Shown: positions 37,588 through 47,316, counted from the stretch's first letter. The stretch: DNA of 64,000 bases from CAWARU01 sp963784575 (GCA_963784575.1 CAWARU010000001.1:3472001-3536000), one strand, 5' to 3'. Notes: generated by a model from the sequence alone, not told the origin. Made by a program: numbers and translations.

Positions 37588-37851
37588 ATGTTGGAAAATG
37601 AAGCCACAATTCACGAAGAAGCCTTGGCACGTATCAAATGGCAGTGCCGTCGTGGCATGTTAGAGCTAGACATGGTTTTATTGCCGTTTGTTGAAAAATG
37701 TTTCTTGGATCTCTCGAAAGCAGAACAGCAAAATTTCACTGAATTGCTTGTGCTTCCAGATCCCATACTTTATCAATGGATAATCGGAACAGAAGAACCA
37801 ATGCCTCAATATCAAGAATTGATCTCTAAACTTCGAAGGCCTAAGGATTGA
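37588..37851 (+). CDS. sdhE: FAD assembly factor SdhE
   Basis: Helps attach FAD to succinate dehydrogenase. 87 residues with the defining RGMLELD motif (22-28) and the family spacing to FLDLSKAEQQNFTELL and LPDPILYQWIIG. ATG with AAGGAG seven to eight bases upstream. It is followed by ygfX, as in enterobacteria. Confidence 0.92.
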   Translation: MLENEATIHEEALARIKWQCRRGMLELDMVLLPFVEKCFLDLSKAEQQNFTELLVLPDPILYQWIIGTEEPMPQYQELISKLRRPKD

Positions 37852-37930
37852 ATACTCAACTTGGAGTTCGAGAGACCGACTAAAAGCCAAAAGATTGATT
37901 ACTAAACATAATGCTAGAAAGGCCGAATAA

Positions 37931-38383
37931 GTGGATTCAATAGAATTTGAAATTGGCAAAAGCTATGGCCTTATGATCATTTTAACGCTCGGTTTTTTCG
38001 CAAGCTTACTCGTATTATTCAATCTACCATTCACTTTTATTGTTCTTCCTTTTCATTTCACCATCAATATGATTATAAAAATAGCCCTCTCGATAGTCTT
38101 ATATTTGCAATGGCTTAAAGCTATTAAATTACACGCCCTTAAATCTACCTCTAAATCTATCTCCTTTCTCGCACAAGATTCCAAAGGGCGCTGGCTATGT
38201 CAAACCAACTCCGGCCAGAAAGCCTACGGTAGAATATTACCGGGGAGCTTTATGAATAGCGCAATAATTATCCTTCTCTTCAAGCAATTAAGCCGCAATA
38301 CGACTATTATCATTCCCTGTGATTCAATGGAAACAGAGGAATTTAGGACACTTTCCGCGCGTTTAAAAATGCGACAGAATTAA
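37931..38383 (+). CDS. ygfX: YgfX-like inner-membrane protein
   Basis: 150 residues from a GTG start with AAAGG nine bases upstream. Two membrane segments (about 13-32 and 37-58), then a soluble part with DSKGRWLCQTNSGQKAYGRI and a second hydrophobic stretch (about 98-108), ending LSARLKMRQ, like the R-L-R-x endings of YgfX/CptA. Position after sdhE supports the call; sequence similarity alone is modest. Confidence 0.72.
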   Translation: MDSIEFEIGKSYGLMIILTLGFFASLLVLFNLPFTFIVLPFHFTINMIIKIALSIVLYLQWLKAIKLHALKSTSKSISFLAQDSKGRWLCQTNSGQKAYGRILPGSFMNSAIIILLFKQLSRNTTIIIPCDSMETEEFRTLSARLKMRQN

Positions 38384-38730
38384 AATTAAAAGAAAAAATG
38401 AAAAAAAGGAAAAAAGGAAAAAAAGAAAAATAAAGGAAATTAAAGAAAGATAACAGAGAATAAAAAATATTAACGAAAATTACGGAATTAAAGAAATAAA
38501 AAAAGAAATTATTAAAATTATTCATTATTAAACAGAATAAAAAATGAAGTTAAAAAAATAATAAAAGGGTAACTACATTGATGAACCTGCAAAAAAAGTT
38601 GAACTTTCTATATAAAACAGGCTATAGCTTAATTATCTAGATTGAACTTTTTGAAAGACATTATAACTAGCAATTATTGGCAAAATACGGATGACATACA
38701 CATAAGGAATTATGAGAAGAGGTATGCCCG
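38384..38730. other. Polypurine tract and rpoE upstream region
   Basis: From 38385 to about 38570 the + strand is almost entirely A and G (runs such as AAAAAAAGGAAAAAAGG), with no gene. After it, GAACTT occurs at 38601-38606 and again at 38644-38649. GAACTT is the -35 core of sigma-E promoters, but neither copy has a convincing TCTAA-type -10, so autoregulation is only a possibility. Confidence 0.5.
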
Positions 38731-39309
38731 ATGCGAGAATATCAAGTTGATCTACAATTAATCGATGCTGTAAAACGAGGGGATTCACACGCATTTGATG
38801 TCCTGGTACAAAGATATCAGCCGCGAGTGATGAAGATCGTTAGCCGCTATGTTCGTGATCCAAGTGAAGTCTTGGATGTCACGCAAGAAGTATTCATAAA
38901 AGCTTATAGAGCCCTGAAGAAGTTCAGGGGGGATAGCTCCTTTTATACCTGGCTTTATCGAATTGCCATCAATACCTCAAAAAACTACATCATTTCGCAA
39001 GGACGGAGGCTGCCTGATATCGATTTCGAAATAGCAGATATGGAACGATTCACTATGCGAAATGCACCGCGAGAAAATGGCACTCCAGAACGCCTTTTGA
39101 TGCGCGATGAAATCGAGCATGTGGTATTTGATACAATTGAACACCTTCCTAAAGATCTCCGCACTGCCATCATGCTCCGTGAAATGGAAGGTCTCTCCTA
39201 CGAAGAAATTGCAGAGGTCATGGATTGCCCTATCGGCACTGTACGTTCCCGCATTTTCAGAGCGCGTGCAGCGATCGATAGAAGCGTGCAACCACTTCTA
39301 CAACAATAA
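38731..39309 (+). CDS. rpoE: RNA polymerase sigma-E factor
   Basis: 192 residues, full-length RpoE type. Region 2: AFDVLVQRYQPRVMKIVSRYV, VLDVTQEVFIKAYRAL, FYTWLYRIAINTSKNYI. Region 4: EHLPKDLRTAIMLREMEGLSYEEIAEVMDCPIGTVRSRIFRARAAI. It controls envelope stress genes. The usual following genes (anti-sigma rseA, rseB, rseC) are not here: 200 gene-free bases follow, then an opposing ankyrin gene, then lepA. How this sigma factor is restrained is not visible in the window. Confidence 0.95.
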   Translation: MREYQVDLQLIDAVKRGDSHAFDVLVQRYQPRVMKIVSRYVRDPSEVLDVTQEVFIKAYRALKKFRGDSSFYTWLYRIAINTSKNYIISQGRRLPDIDFEIADMERFTMRNAPRENGTPERLLMRDEIEHVVFDTIEHLPKDLRTAIMLREMEGLSYEEIAEVMDCPIGTVRSRIFRARAAIDRSVQPLLQQ

Positions 39310-39509
39310 TTTCAACAGCGTAACTATCCTCTAAAATACAAAAGTAATTAACTGACCTTTTGTGGAACCCTCTATAATTTGAAAGTCCTGGAAGGGCATT
39401 AGGAGCCATGATCCCGATGCCCGGAAAAGATTACTCTATGTCGTTTCGATAGCAGACGTCAAATTATCCAATTGATTGCCTCATTTCGTTCTTTACATGA
39501 TACGAATTC

Positions 39510-40967
39510 TTAATAGAACTTCCTGTGCTTCACAGTAGTTTCTTTTTCCAGTTCATCTGATTCTTGAATAATTTCAGAAGTCTCCTCTTTTGTTGGAAGG
39601 GAGGCTTCCTCTTTTATTTTTTCTGGCGCCAAACCAAGATATGATCTGACTATTATTGAAACATCACGGAAAAAACGAGATGTTAATTCAATTTCAGTTC
39701 TTTTTTTCCTATATTTTTTGAATAATTTTACAATAATAGGCTTGACCCGGGGTTGATGATTTTCAGGCGTCTCTTCTGACGAGGCTTTTAATACAAAATC
39801 ACAAATACGATCAAGTATTTGGCGCTGTTTGTCATTCTGGCTTACTCTAGAGTCCAAGAACTCAGAAAATTCTTTTAGACTGAAGATGTAGCGTTGGCTG
39901 CCTTCTACGCAAGTTCTGAAAATAATTTCAGAAGCTTTGACAGTGTCAACCTTTAAAGATCTATCCAAGAGCTCTGTGAATCTTGTGAAGTTGCATTCAA
40001 AAGATAGCCGGACTAAACCTGCTCCAAACATGCAAAGGTATGGAATTACATTTTGCCCCTCAGATAGCGCTTCTAAGGTAGGGTTTTCCAACATGTTATA
40101 AGCCAATTCAAGGATGTATCTATCTTCGCGCAACTCGGGTTTATCTTGCGGAGTATTTCTCTCTCTCTTTTCCCCTTCATGAACGGCAATAGGATGATAG
40201 GAAATTGGCAGCAGTGGGTTTGCGCCATATTTTAGCAAATATTGCATCTCATCGGGAAATTTTAGATAGTTTATAGCGACGCTCAGAGGCGTTTCATTTC
40301 TCTCATTATAATGGTTAACATTTGCTGATTTCCTGCACAATAGAGCTAGGAGCTCCATTCTGCCTTCCGGGCTATCGTATTCTGCATCTGATTTCATCAA
40401 TAGCAGCAAGGGTGTGGCTCCTTGATGCACTACAGAATTAACGGATACTTGCCTTTCGTTGATAAGATATTTGGCAAGCTCATGTTGGCCAAACTTTATG
40501 AAAGCACAGAGCAATGTTCCGCCTAAGCTTTGCACCCTATTTTTGTTGCTTTTATTCTTAGAGGCAGAGCGCGTTTTTGAACTTTCTCGAAAAAATTCAT
40601 CAGGTTGCGCCTTAAGAACCTCTAACAATGCCTGAGGTCCCAGTTTTTTTCTCTTCAAAAAAGCTGCAGTCAAAAGAAACATATATCGAGTGAGTCCTTG
40701 TGTTTGGCATAGCTGCAGCATTTCTGGGAATTTCTTGCGAAAGATCTTTGAGGTGATTGTAGGAAGTATTCCTTTTATCGTTGAATAAAAATCAATGACA
40801 TGTTTTCCATCTTCCACCGCCCCTCCTATGTACATTTCATACCTACTGCCACCGCCTGCTAGGCACCCTTGCAGTTGAGCAATAAAAAAATCATAGTGTG
40901 GGTCAGTTATTTCTTCAATTTCTGCCAAAGTTTCAGTTGGATTTTGCATTGTTTGCTCCAAAATCAT
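39510..40967 (-). CDS. Ankyrin-repeat protein (485 aa)
   Basis: A helical N-terminal region (1-165), then weak ankyrin repeats at about 165-265 (TLLCAFIKFGQHELAKYLINE; GATPLLLLMKSD; NETPLSVAINYLKFPDEMQYLLKYGANPLL), then an unrecognised helical C-terminal half with FFRDVSIIVRSYLG near 445 and a charged tail. A second ATG six codons in (40949) has GGAG at the right distance and is the better start. It sits exactly where rseABC lie between rpoE and lepA in E. coli, on the opposite strand. Confidence 0.83.
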   Translation of the reverse strand: MILEQTMQNPTETLAEIEEITDPHYDFFIAQLQGCLAGGGSRYEMYIGGAVEDGKHVIDFYSTIKGILPTITSKIFRKKFPEMLQLCQTQGLTRYMFLLTAAFLKRKKLGPQALLEVLKAQPDEFFRESSKTRSASKNKSNKNRVQSLGGTLLCAFIKFGQHELAKYLINERQVSVNSVVHQGATPLLLLMKSDAEYDSPEGRMELLALLCRKSANVNHYNERNETPLSVAINYLKFPDEMQYLLKYGANPLLPISYHPIAVHEGEKRERNTPQDKPELREDRYILELAYNMLENPTLEALSEGQNVIPYLCMFGAGLVRLSFECNFTRFTELLDRSLKVDTVKASEIIFRTCVEGSQRYIFSLKEFSEFLDSRVSQNDKQRQILDRICDFVLKASSEETPENHQPRVKPIIVKLFKKYRKKRTEIELTSRFFRDVSIIVRSYLGLAPEKIKEEASLPTKEETSEIIQESDELEKETTVKHRKFY

Positions 40968-41190
40968 TTAAATTCTAGTGATATAGTTTTATGAGTATTT
41001 GCTCATATTTATTTATCTTCATAGCTTATTATATTTTTTTAGAGGAGTAAAGAAGTAAATCGATTTCAATCTCGAATTAAAAAATAAAGTAAACTAACTA
41101 TAATGTTCGATTAAATGTATTTCTATGCATCTAACTTCGAAATGAGGTAAAATTAACGATTAATCAGTTAGTTATGAAAGGTACCTCATT

Positions 41191-43005
41191 TTGCAAAATC
41201 CTATGCAGTATATTCGAAATTTCTCGATTATTGCCCATATTGACCACGGCAAATCGACCTTGGCCGATCGCTTTATCCAAATTTGCGGCGGGTTGACCGA
41301 TCGAGAAATGATGGCTCAAGTGCTCGACTCGATGGAACTCGAGCGGGAACGAGGCATCACCATCAAGGCTCAGTGTGTCACCCTCCATTATAAGGCAGGC
41401 GATGGCATTACCTATCAATTAAACCTCATCGATACCCCAGGCCATGTCGACTTTGCTTATGAAGTGTCCCGATCCCTTGCTGCTTGCGAGGGGGCTTTAT
41501 TGGTGGTGGATGCCGCTCAGGGGGTGGAAGCCCAGACTGTTGCGAATTGCTATACCGCGATTGATCAAGGTCTGGAAGTGATTGCGGTTTTAAATAAGAT
41601 CGATTTGCCGCAGGCAGAGCCGGAGCGGGTTATCAAAGAGATTGAAGAAATTATTGGCATTGATGCCCAGCATGCGATGCAAATCAGTGCCAAGAGCGGT
41701 CTTCATGTTGCGGATTTGCTTGAATCCTTGGTGAAGTCTATCCCTGCACCGGTTGGCGACAGAGAGGCACCGCTTCAGGGGCTCATCATTGATTCCTGGT
41801 TCGACAGCTATCTGGGGGTTGTTTCATTAGTTCGCGTGAAAAATGGTGTGTTGCGTCCCAAAGATAAAATGCTCGTGATGTCCACTGGCCGCACCCATGA
41901 AATTAATGAACTTGGCATATTTACTCCGAAACGCGTCAAGAAAGATTCGCTTTCTGCTGGTGAAGTAGGCTATGTGATTGCAGGCATCAAAGAAATCAAT
42001 GGTGCTCCGGTTGGTGATACTATCACTACAGCAAATAATCCAGCCAAAGAAGCATTACCAGGATTTCATGCTGTGCAACCAAAAGTTTTTGCAGGCATGT
42101 TTCCAATTGATTCAGATGATTATGAATCGTTTCGCGATGCCCTAGCCAAATTGCGATTGAATGATTCAGCATTGTTCTATGAACCTGAAGTTTCCTCAGC
42201 ACTCGGTTTTGGCTTCCGCTGCGGATTTTTAGGATTATTGCACATGGAAATTGTGCAGGAACGTTTGGAGCGGGAATATCAGCTGAATCTCATCACCACA
42301 GCACCCACTGTTATTTATGAGTTATTAACTTCCAAAGGTGAAGTCGTCACCATTGATAATCCTGCAAAATTACCAGATCCTTCCATGATAGAAGAAATGC
42401 GGGAGCCTATTGTGGCAGCCAATATCATCGTGCCGCAAACCCATCTCGGCAATGTGATAACTCTTTGTACCGAAAAACGCGGAGTGCAAACAAAGCTCCT
42501 TTTCCTTGGCAACCAAGTCACTTTGACTTATGAAATGCCCATGAATGAAGTGGTGCTGGATTTCTTTGATCGCTTAAAATCGGTCAGTCGTGGTTTCGCA
42601 TCACTCGATTATCATTTTTTACGATTCCAAGCTTCTGATCTTGTCAAGCTCGATATCATGATCAATGGCGAGCGCGTCGATGCCCTCGCTTTGATTGTGC
42701 ATCGTGACAAAGCTTATACCCGTGGTCGTGAAATGGCCGATCGGCTGCAAGAGCTCATCCCTCGGCAAATGTTTGATGTCGCAATCCAAGCCGCGATCGG
42801 TGGTCACATTATTGCTCGCACCACCGTGAAGGCTTTGCGGAAAAATGTCACAGCAAAATGCTATGGTGGCGATATCACTCGAAAGCGAAAATTATTGGAA
42901 AAACAAAAAGCGGGCAAAAAACGTATGAAACAAGTAGGCAAGGTAGAAATACCTCAGGATGCCTTCTTGGCAGTATTAAAGGTAGATAAAGATAAAAAAG
43001 GATAG
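41191..43005 (+). CDS. lepA: Elongation factor 4 (LepA)
   Basis: Ribosome back-translocating GTPase. G1 AHIDHGKST (residues 15-23), G2/G3 RERGITIKAQ and DTPGHVDF, G4 NKIDLPQAEPE; the LepA-specific C-terminal domain is complete to GKVEIPQDAFLAVLKV. 604 residues. The TTG start at 41191 has GAAAGG nine bases upstream; the ATG at 41203 matches the E. coli N-terminus (K-N-I-R-N-F-S) but is badly spaced from the ribosome site. lepB starts three bases after the stop. Confidence 0.96.
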   Translation: MQNPMQYIRNFSIIAHIDHGKSTLADRFIQICGGLTDREMMAQVLDSMELERERGITIKAQCVTLHYKAGDGITYQLNLIDTPGHVDFAYEVSRSLAACEGALLVVDAAQGVEAQTVANCYTAIDQGLEVIAVLNKIDLPQAEPERVIKEIEEIIGIDAQHAMQISAKSGLHVADLLESLVKSIPAPVGDREAPLQGLIIDSWFDSYLGVVSLVRVKNGVLRPKDKMLVMSTGRTHEINELGIFTPKRVKKDSLSAGEVGYVIAGIKEINGAPVGDTITTANNPAKEALPGFHAVQPKVFAGMFPIDSDDYESFRDALAKLRLNDSALFYEPEVSSALGFGFRCGFLGLLHMEIVQERLEREYQLNLITTAPTVIYELLTSKGEVVTIDNPAKLPDPSMIEEMREPIVAANIIVPQTHLGNVITLCTEKRGVQTKLLFLGNQVTLTYEMPMNEVVLDFFDRLKSVSRGFASLDYHFLRFQASDLVKLDIMINGERVDALALIVHRDKAYTRGREMADRLQELIPRQMFDVAIQAAIGGHIIARTTVKALRKNVTAKCYGGDITRKRKLLEKQKAGKKRMKQVGKVEIPQDAFLAVLKVDKDKKG

Positions 43006-43008
43006 CAG

Positions 43009-43932
43009 ATGAGATTTACAGAAATTTTATTCACAGCAACAGTAATCACCGGTATCATTTGGCTTTATGATATCCTATTTCTGAAAAGATGTCGTATGGA
43101 CGCGAAATCGCTTTCAGGCAAAGAAATTTCAGAACCCATGATCGTAGAATACTCCAAAGCATTTTTTCCAATCTTGCTGATTGTTTTGATAGTGCGATCT
43201 TTTATTGTGGAACCGTTCCGAATTCCCTCAGGGTCCATGCATCCCACGCTGCTCGAAGGCGATTTTATTATCGTGAATAAATATGAATATGGTTTGCGTG
43301 TGCCATTCACCAATAAAATATTTTATAAGATTGGGGAACCAAAACGCGGCGATGTTTTTATCTTTAGACACACCCGAGAACGGGGTGAAAACACTGGTGA
43401 ATCCATTGACATGATTAAGCGGGTGATAGGCGTACCGGGAGATCACATCCAATATAAAAATAATACCGTCTATATTAATGGCAATCCCGCAAATCAAGCC
43501 TTTATAAAATCGACTGAGGATAAGGATGGTGCCCGGGAGTGGCCTGCAAAACTCTATTCAGAAACAATCGATGATATAAAGCATGATATCTATGTTTATT
43601 CCGTTCATTTGTCACGTCGCTATAAATATGATGACATAATAGTACCGAAGGGCAGTTATTTTGCCATGGGAGACAATCGAGATAACAGCGATGACAGCCG
43701 ATATTGGGGGTTCGTGAGTGAAGACGATATTCTCGGTAAAGCCTTTGGTGTATGGATGAGTTGGGACAGCGGCGTTTCGGGTTGGGATCAATTGAAACAC
43801 TCTGTGCGTTGGGATCGCATTGGCAATAGCTTAAGCACTCCGGCCCATGAAGCTAGTGAATCCAGTGAAGCTAAGAAACCACATGAACACGATAAAGAAA
43901 GTAAACCCAGTGAACCCAAGGAAAAGCAGTAG
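43009..43932 (+). CDS. lepB: Signal peptidase I
   Basis: Cleaves signal peptides on the periplasmic side. Two membrane segments (about 4-24 and 51-69), catalytic Ser76 in PSGSMHPT and Lys137 in DMIKRVIGVPGD, and GDNRDNSDDSRYWGFV near the end. 307 residues. An unusual highly charged Glu/Lys/Ser/Pro tail of about 35 residues follows the catalytic domain. Part of lepA-lepB-rnc-era-recO. Confidence 0.95.
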   Translation: MRFTEILFTATVITGIIWLYDILFLKRCRMDAKSLSGKEISEPMIVEYSKAFFPILLIVLIVRSFIVEPFRIPSGSMHPTLLEGDFIIVNKYEYGLRVPFTNKIFYKIGEPKRGDVFIFRHTRERGENTGESIDMIKRVIGVPGDHIQYKNNTVYINGNPANQAFIKSTEDKDGAREWPAKLYSETIDDIKHDIYVYSVHLSRRYKYDDIIVPKGSYFAMGDNRDNSDDSRYWGFVSEDDILGKAFGVWMSWDSGVSGWDQLKHSVRWDRIGNSLSTPAHEASESSEAKKPHEHDKESKPSEPKEKQ

Positions 43933-43971
43933 ACATCTAAGAATTGTAAAAATTGTAAGAATCGTAAGAAC

Positions 43972-44673
43972 ATGGATCAGGAAAAGCTCAAAAAATTGGC
44001 TAAAAAATTGGGATATTCGTTTTCGAAGACGAATCTTTTGCAAGCTGCCATCACACATCGTTCGAGTGGTGGCACCCATAATGAGCGCTTGGAATTCTTG
44101 GGGGATTCTGTATTAAACTTTACCATTGCTTCAGAACTTTACCATCGTTTTCCCAAAGCCAAAGAAGGGGATCTCACCCGCTTGCGGGCACGTCTAGTGC
44201 GGGAAGAAACTTTGGCGGAGATTGCCCGTGATCTAGAAGTCGGCGATTACCTTCAACTTGGGGCTGGCGAACTAAAGAGCGGCGGACATCAACGCGATTC
44301 CATTCTTGCGGATGCGGTAGAAGCGATCATCGGTGCACTCTATTTGGACGCTGGCATTGATACCTGTCGCGAACGAATTTTGGCCTGGTACGAATCGAGG
44401 CTTGCTGGTTTAGTGCCCGAATCCACACAAAAAGATGCTAAAACGCGCTTACAAGAATACATGCAAGCAAAGCGGCAGCCGTTGCCTGAATACCAAGTGG
44501 TATCTATCGAAGGTGATCCGCACGATCCCACCTTCCGCGTTCACTGCACTATTTCTTTGATTGAGGAACCCTTTGTAGGCGTTGCCAGCAATCGCCGCAA
44601 GGCGGAGCAAATCGCAGCTGAAATGGCTTTAGAACAATTGGGTATTTTGACCCGGACTAAAAAAGGTGGATGA
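43972..44673 (+). CDS. rnc: Ribonuclease III
   Basis: Processes rRNA and other double-stranded RNA. Signature NERLEFLGDSVL (37-48, with E41 and D45), second acidic cluster DAVEAIIGALYLD, and a C-terminal double-stranded-RNA-binding domain (about 158-228: TRLQEYMQAKRQPLPEYQ; AEQIAAEMALEQL). 233 residues. era follows 7 bases after its stop. Confidence 0.96.
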   Translation: MDQEKLKKLAKKLGYSFSKTNLLQAAITHRSSGGTHNERLEFLGDSVLNFTIASELYHRFPKAKEGDLTRLRARLVREETLAEIARDLEVGDYLQLGAGELKSGGHQRDSILADAVEAIIGALYLDAGIDTCRERILAWYESRLAGLVPESTQKDAKTRLQEYMQAKRQPLPEYQVVSIEGDPHDPTFRVHCTISLIEEPFVGVASNRRKAEQIAAEMALEQLGILTRTKKGG

Positions 44674-44680
44674 TCTATAA

Positions 44681-45649
44681 ATGGATGATCTAAAAGTGAA
44701 TGAGTCAAACGATACAGACACACATTGCGGCTATGTGGCCATCATCGGCCGGCCTAATGTCGGGAAATCAACACTCTTAAATCGCATCTTAGGGACTAAA
44801 TTAAGCATTACTTCCCGAAAACCTCAGACAACTCGTCATCGCATATTAGGTGTTAAAACAATGAGTGACACCCAAATCATTTATGTCGACACACCCGGTT
44901 TGCACTTGAAAGAACATCACGCCATCAATCGCTATATGAATAAGGCAGCTCGGCATGCCCTAAGGGATGTTGATGCCATTATCTTTGTGGTCTCAGGTCT
45001 AAAGTGGACTGAAGAAGATGAGTGGGTATTGGATCTGATTGCCAAAGTGCATAAACCCTGTATTATTGCGGTCAATATGGTAGATTTGGTGACACCCAAA
45101 GAAGCTCTGCTGCCTCATTTAAAAGAACTCGAACAGCGCTCTGCTGATAAACATATGGCAGAATATCTCAAAGATATAGTTCCTATTTCTGCACGCAAAG
45201 GGACTAATGTCGATGTGTTACAAAAAGAAATTGCCAAATGGATGCCTGAAAGCCCGTTTTTCTTTCCAGAAGATCAAATCACCGATCGCAGCCTGCCTTT
45301 CCGGATTGCGGAAATCATTCGCGAAAAAATAGTCAGAATTTTGGGGCAAGAATTGCCATACACTACTTCCGTAGAATTAGAGCGCTTTGAAAAAGGCAAA
45401 GCAGATCAAGGTGAAAAAGAAAACATGTTTTATATCCATGCCATTATCTGGGTGGAGCGTGATGCTCAAAAACCCATCGTGATTGGGAGTCATGGTGAAC
45501 GTTTGAAAGAAATTGGTTCGCAAGCAAGACACGATATAGAAAAATTATTAAATACCAAAGTGCATTTAAAGCTCTGGGTTCGAGTGCGCAGTGGCTGGAC
45601 TGATGATGAACGCGCTTTGGCGAATCTTGGGCTTATTGATTTAGAGTGA
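44681..45649 (+). CDS. era: GTPase Era
   Basis: Needed for 16S rRNA maturation. P-loop GRPNVGKST (23-31), DTPGLHLKEHHAINRYMNKAA, NMVDLV for NKxD (M replaces K), and a C-terminal KH domain with IVIGSHGERLKEIGSQAR. 322 residues against about 300, from a 15-residue extra N-terminus. Confidence 0.95.
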   Translation: MDDLKVNESNDTDTHCGYVAIIGRPNVGKSTLLNRILGTKLSITSRKPQTTRHRILGVKTMSDTQIIYVDTPGLHLKEHHAINRYMNKAARHALRDVDAIIFVVSGLKWTEEDEWVLDLIAKVHKPCIIAVNMVDLVTPKEALLPHLKELEQRSADKHMAEYLKDIVPISARKGTNVDVLQKEIAKWMPESPFFFPEDQITDRSLPFRIAEIIREKIVRILGQELPYTTSVELERFEKGKADQGEKENMFYIHAIIWVERDAQKPIVIGSHGERLKEIGSQARHDIEKLLNTKVHLKLWVRVRSGWTDDERALANLGLIDLE

Positions 45650-45659
45650 CGGTTCTGCC

Positions 45660-46457
45660 ATGCAACGCTTTGAATTTCAAGAATCCTATATCCTACATCA
45701 TCGTCCTTTTCAAGAAACAAGCTTAATATTAGATGTTTTTTCAAAAGACCACGGCCGTTTTAGCACTGTCGCAAAAGGAGCACGCCGCCCGAAAGCAAAA
45801 TCTCGCGGTTTGCTGCAGCCTTTTGTACCCCTGCTCGTATCCTGCGTTGGCCGCGGCGAGCTTTTAACCCTTAAAGATTTTGATTTGGGCGGTCCGATAC
45901 ATTTTCTACAAGGTCGTTCGCTTATTTCTGCACTCTACATGAATGAATTGCTAGTGCGTTTGATGCATCGCTTCGATCCACACCCAGAATTGTTTCAAAT
46001 TTACCGAGAAGCTCTGCAAGGTCTTGAGCACTGCAAAGCAGAGCCTCTAGAATACAAAACGGAGAAATCTGAGATATATGTGATATCTGAGAAATTCGAG
46101 AAAGCAGAAAATACAGATCAAATAACCCTGCGCTTGTTTGAAAAATCCCTTTTAAAAGCTATCGGCTATGAATTGCAGTTAACAGTAGAAGTAGAATCAC
46201 ACGATCCAGTTCAACCTGAAGAAACCTATCTTTTTGATCCCGAGCGCGGCCCGCACCTCTCAAAGTCGCGTTCCATCCATGCGTATAACAACAACTCTAA
46301 GTCTCTAAACCTAATCTTGAAAGGCAAGAGCCTGCTTGCCTTAGCTGCTGGGGTTTTTCCTGACAAAACAAGCCTATTAGATGCAAAACGCTTGATGCGC
46401 CGTGCCCTGGAATGCCATTTTGGCAATCGCCCCTTAGAAAGCCGTCGTTTGCTATAA
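45660..46457 (+). CDS. recO: DNA repair protein RecO
   Basis: Recombination mediator of the RecFOR pathway. OB-fold N-terminus FQESYILHHRPFQETSLILDVFSKDHGRFSTVAKGARRP and FVPLLVSCVGRGEL; helical C-terminal part with NRPLESRRLL at the end. 265 residues. It has a low-complexity insert (about 125-155, Lys/Glu-rich, with repeated SE/EK). No pdxJ follows, unlike E. coli. Confidence 0.93.
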   Translation: MQRFEFQESYILHHRPFQETSLILDVFSKDHGRFSTVAKGARRPKAKSRGLLQPFVPLLVSCVGRGELLTLKDFDLGGPIHFLQGRSLISALYMNELLVRLMHRFDPHPELFQIYREALQGLEHCKAEPLEYKTEKSEIYVISEKFEKAENTDQITLRLFEKSLLKAIGYELQLTVEVESHDPVQPEETYLFDPERGPHLSKSRSIHAYNNNSKSLNLILKGKSLLALAAGVFPDKTSLLDAKRLMRRALECHFGNRPLESRRLL

Positions 46458-46517
46458 TAACTAAAAGTAAAATCAGGGACCAGGAGCTAGGAACTACGGA
46501 CTGAAGGTACAGATCAG

Positions 46518-46895
46518 GTGAATCAAATACTATTAGTAGGCTTAGGCGGCGCCATAGGATCCATGGCGCGTTATTTGCTGTCTACCACCATCTATTCGCT
46601 CATTGGCAGCACTTTTCCTTTTGGAACTTTATTTGTCAATGTCACTGGCTGTTTTATCATTGGATTAATCGGCACTTTGTTTATTGGCCACTTCTATCTG
46701 TATGCCTCCGATATGAAATCACTCTTAATCATCGGATTCCTTGGCGGCTACACAACTTTTTCTTCTTTTAGTTTTGAAACACTGAATTTATTCATCAATG
46801 GTGAAGTCGAGGCAGCGCTCATTAATGTTTTAGCGAGTGTTTTCTTATGTCTCTTCGCAACCTGGCTTGGCATTTTGTTGGGAAGAGCGATTTAG
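46518..46895 (+). CDS. crcB: Fluoride channel CrcB/FluC
   Basis: Small inner-membrane fluoride exporter, functional as a dimer. Four membrane helices; motifs GGAIGSMARYLL, FPFGTLFVNVTGCFIIGL (the NxxG) and GFLGGYTTFSSFSFE (the TTFSSF pore loop). 125 residues, GTG start. No fluoride riboswitch is evident in the 60-base gap upstream. A DUF190 gene follows at 46958. Confidence 0.94.
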   Translation: MNQILLVGLGGAIGSMARYLLSTTIYSLIGSTFPFGTLFVNVTGCFIIGLIGTLFIGHFYLYASDMKSLLIIGFLGGYTTFSSFSFETLNLFINGEVEAALINVLASVFLCLFATWLGILLGRAI

Positions 46896-46957
46896 GGTGA
46901 AAAAAACGTTTTAGAGTGAGAAAAGCGATTTAGAAACAATACAATATTGGAGGAACT

Positions 46958-47269
46958 ATGAATTCGATTGAGGTCATGGTAGTTCGTGTCTACATAACTG
47001 AAGCTAAAAAACTCTTAAGACCCATCTTGGGTTTTTTGCAAGATGATGTAAAAGTCAAAGGCGTCACTGTGTTCCGCGGCATCACAGGCTTTGGAACCTC
47101 TGGAAAAATGCATTCCTCTGCACTCATCGATTTGTCACTAGATCTGCCCATTGTAGTGGAATTCTTTGACTTGGCTGATAAAGTGCTCACTGCACTTGGC
47201 CACCTAGAAACCATGATCGCCCCCGAGCACATCATCACTTGGACGGCGTCTACCTTTGTGAAGGATTGA
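46958..47269 (+). CDS. DUF190-family protein next to crcB
   Basis: 103 residues with a DUF190 core (VRVYITEAKKLLRPILGFLQ, VKGVTVFRGITGFGTSGKMHSS, DLPIVVEFFD). The fold is like PII signal proteins. DUF190 genes often sit next to crcB, so a role in fluoride handling is likely; the molecular role is unknown. AGGAGG-like ribosome site (TTGGAGGAAC) before the ATG. Confidence 0.85.
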   Translation: MNSIEVMVVRVYITEAKKLLRPILGFLQDDVKVKGVTVFRGITGFGTSGKMHSSALIDLSLDLPIVVEFFDLADKVLTALGHLETMIAPEHIITWTASTFVKD

Positions 47270-47316
47270 TATCAAATGGCTTTGCATTGGCGAGGTATTT
47301 ATTGAATTGATTAAGA

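Noticed and set aside
37473..37606. Reading frame of repeated Met-Asn-Asp upstream of sdhE
   Set aside because: Produced by the nine-base repeat; no ribosome site, and it runs into sdhE in another frame.
38601..38649. Two GAACTT elements as sigma-E promoters for rpoE
   Set aside because: No matching TCTAA-type -10 at 15-17 bases from either; kept only as a remark in the region entry.
39310..39509. Hidden rseA-like gene after rpoE
   Set aside because: Only a 14-codon frame from an ATG near 39408; no anti-sigma features in any + frame.
46458..46517. Fluoride riboswitch upstream of crcB
   Set aside because: The gap is only 60 bases and I could not find the conserved crcB-motif elements.
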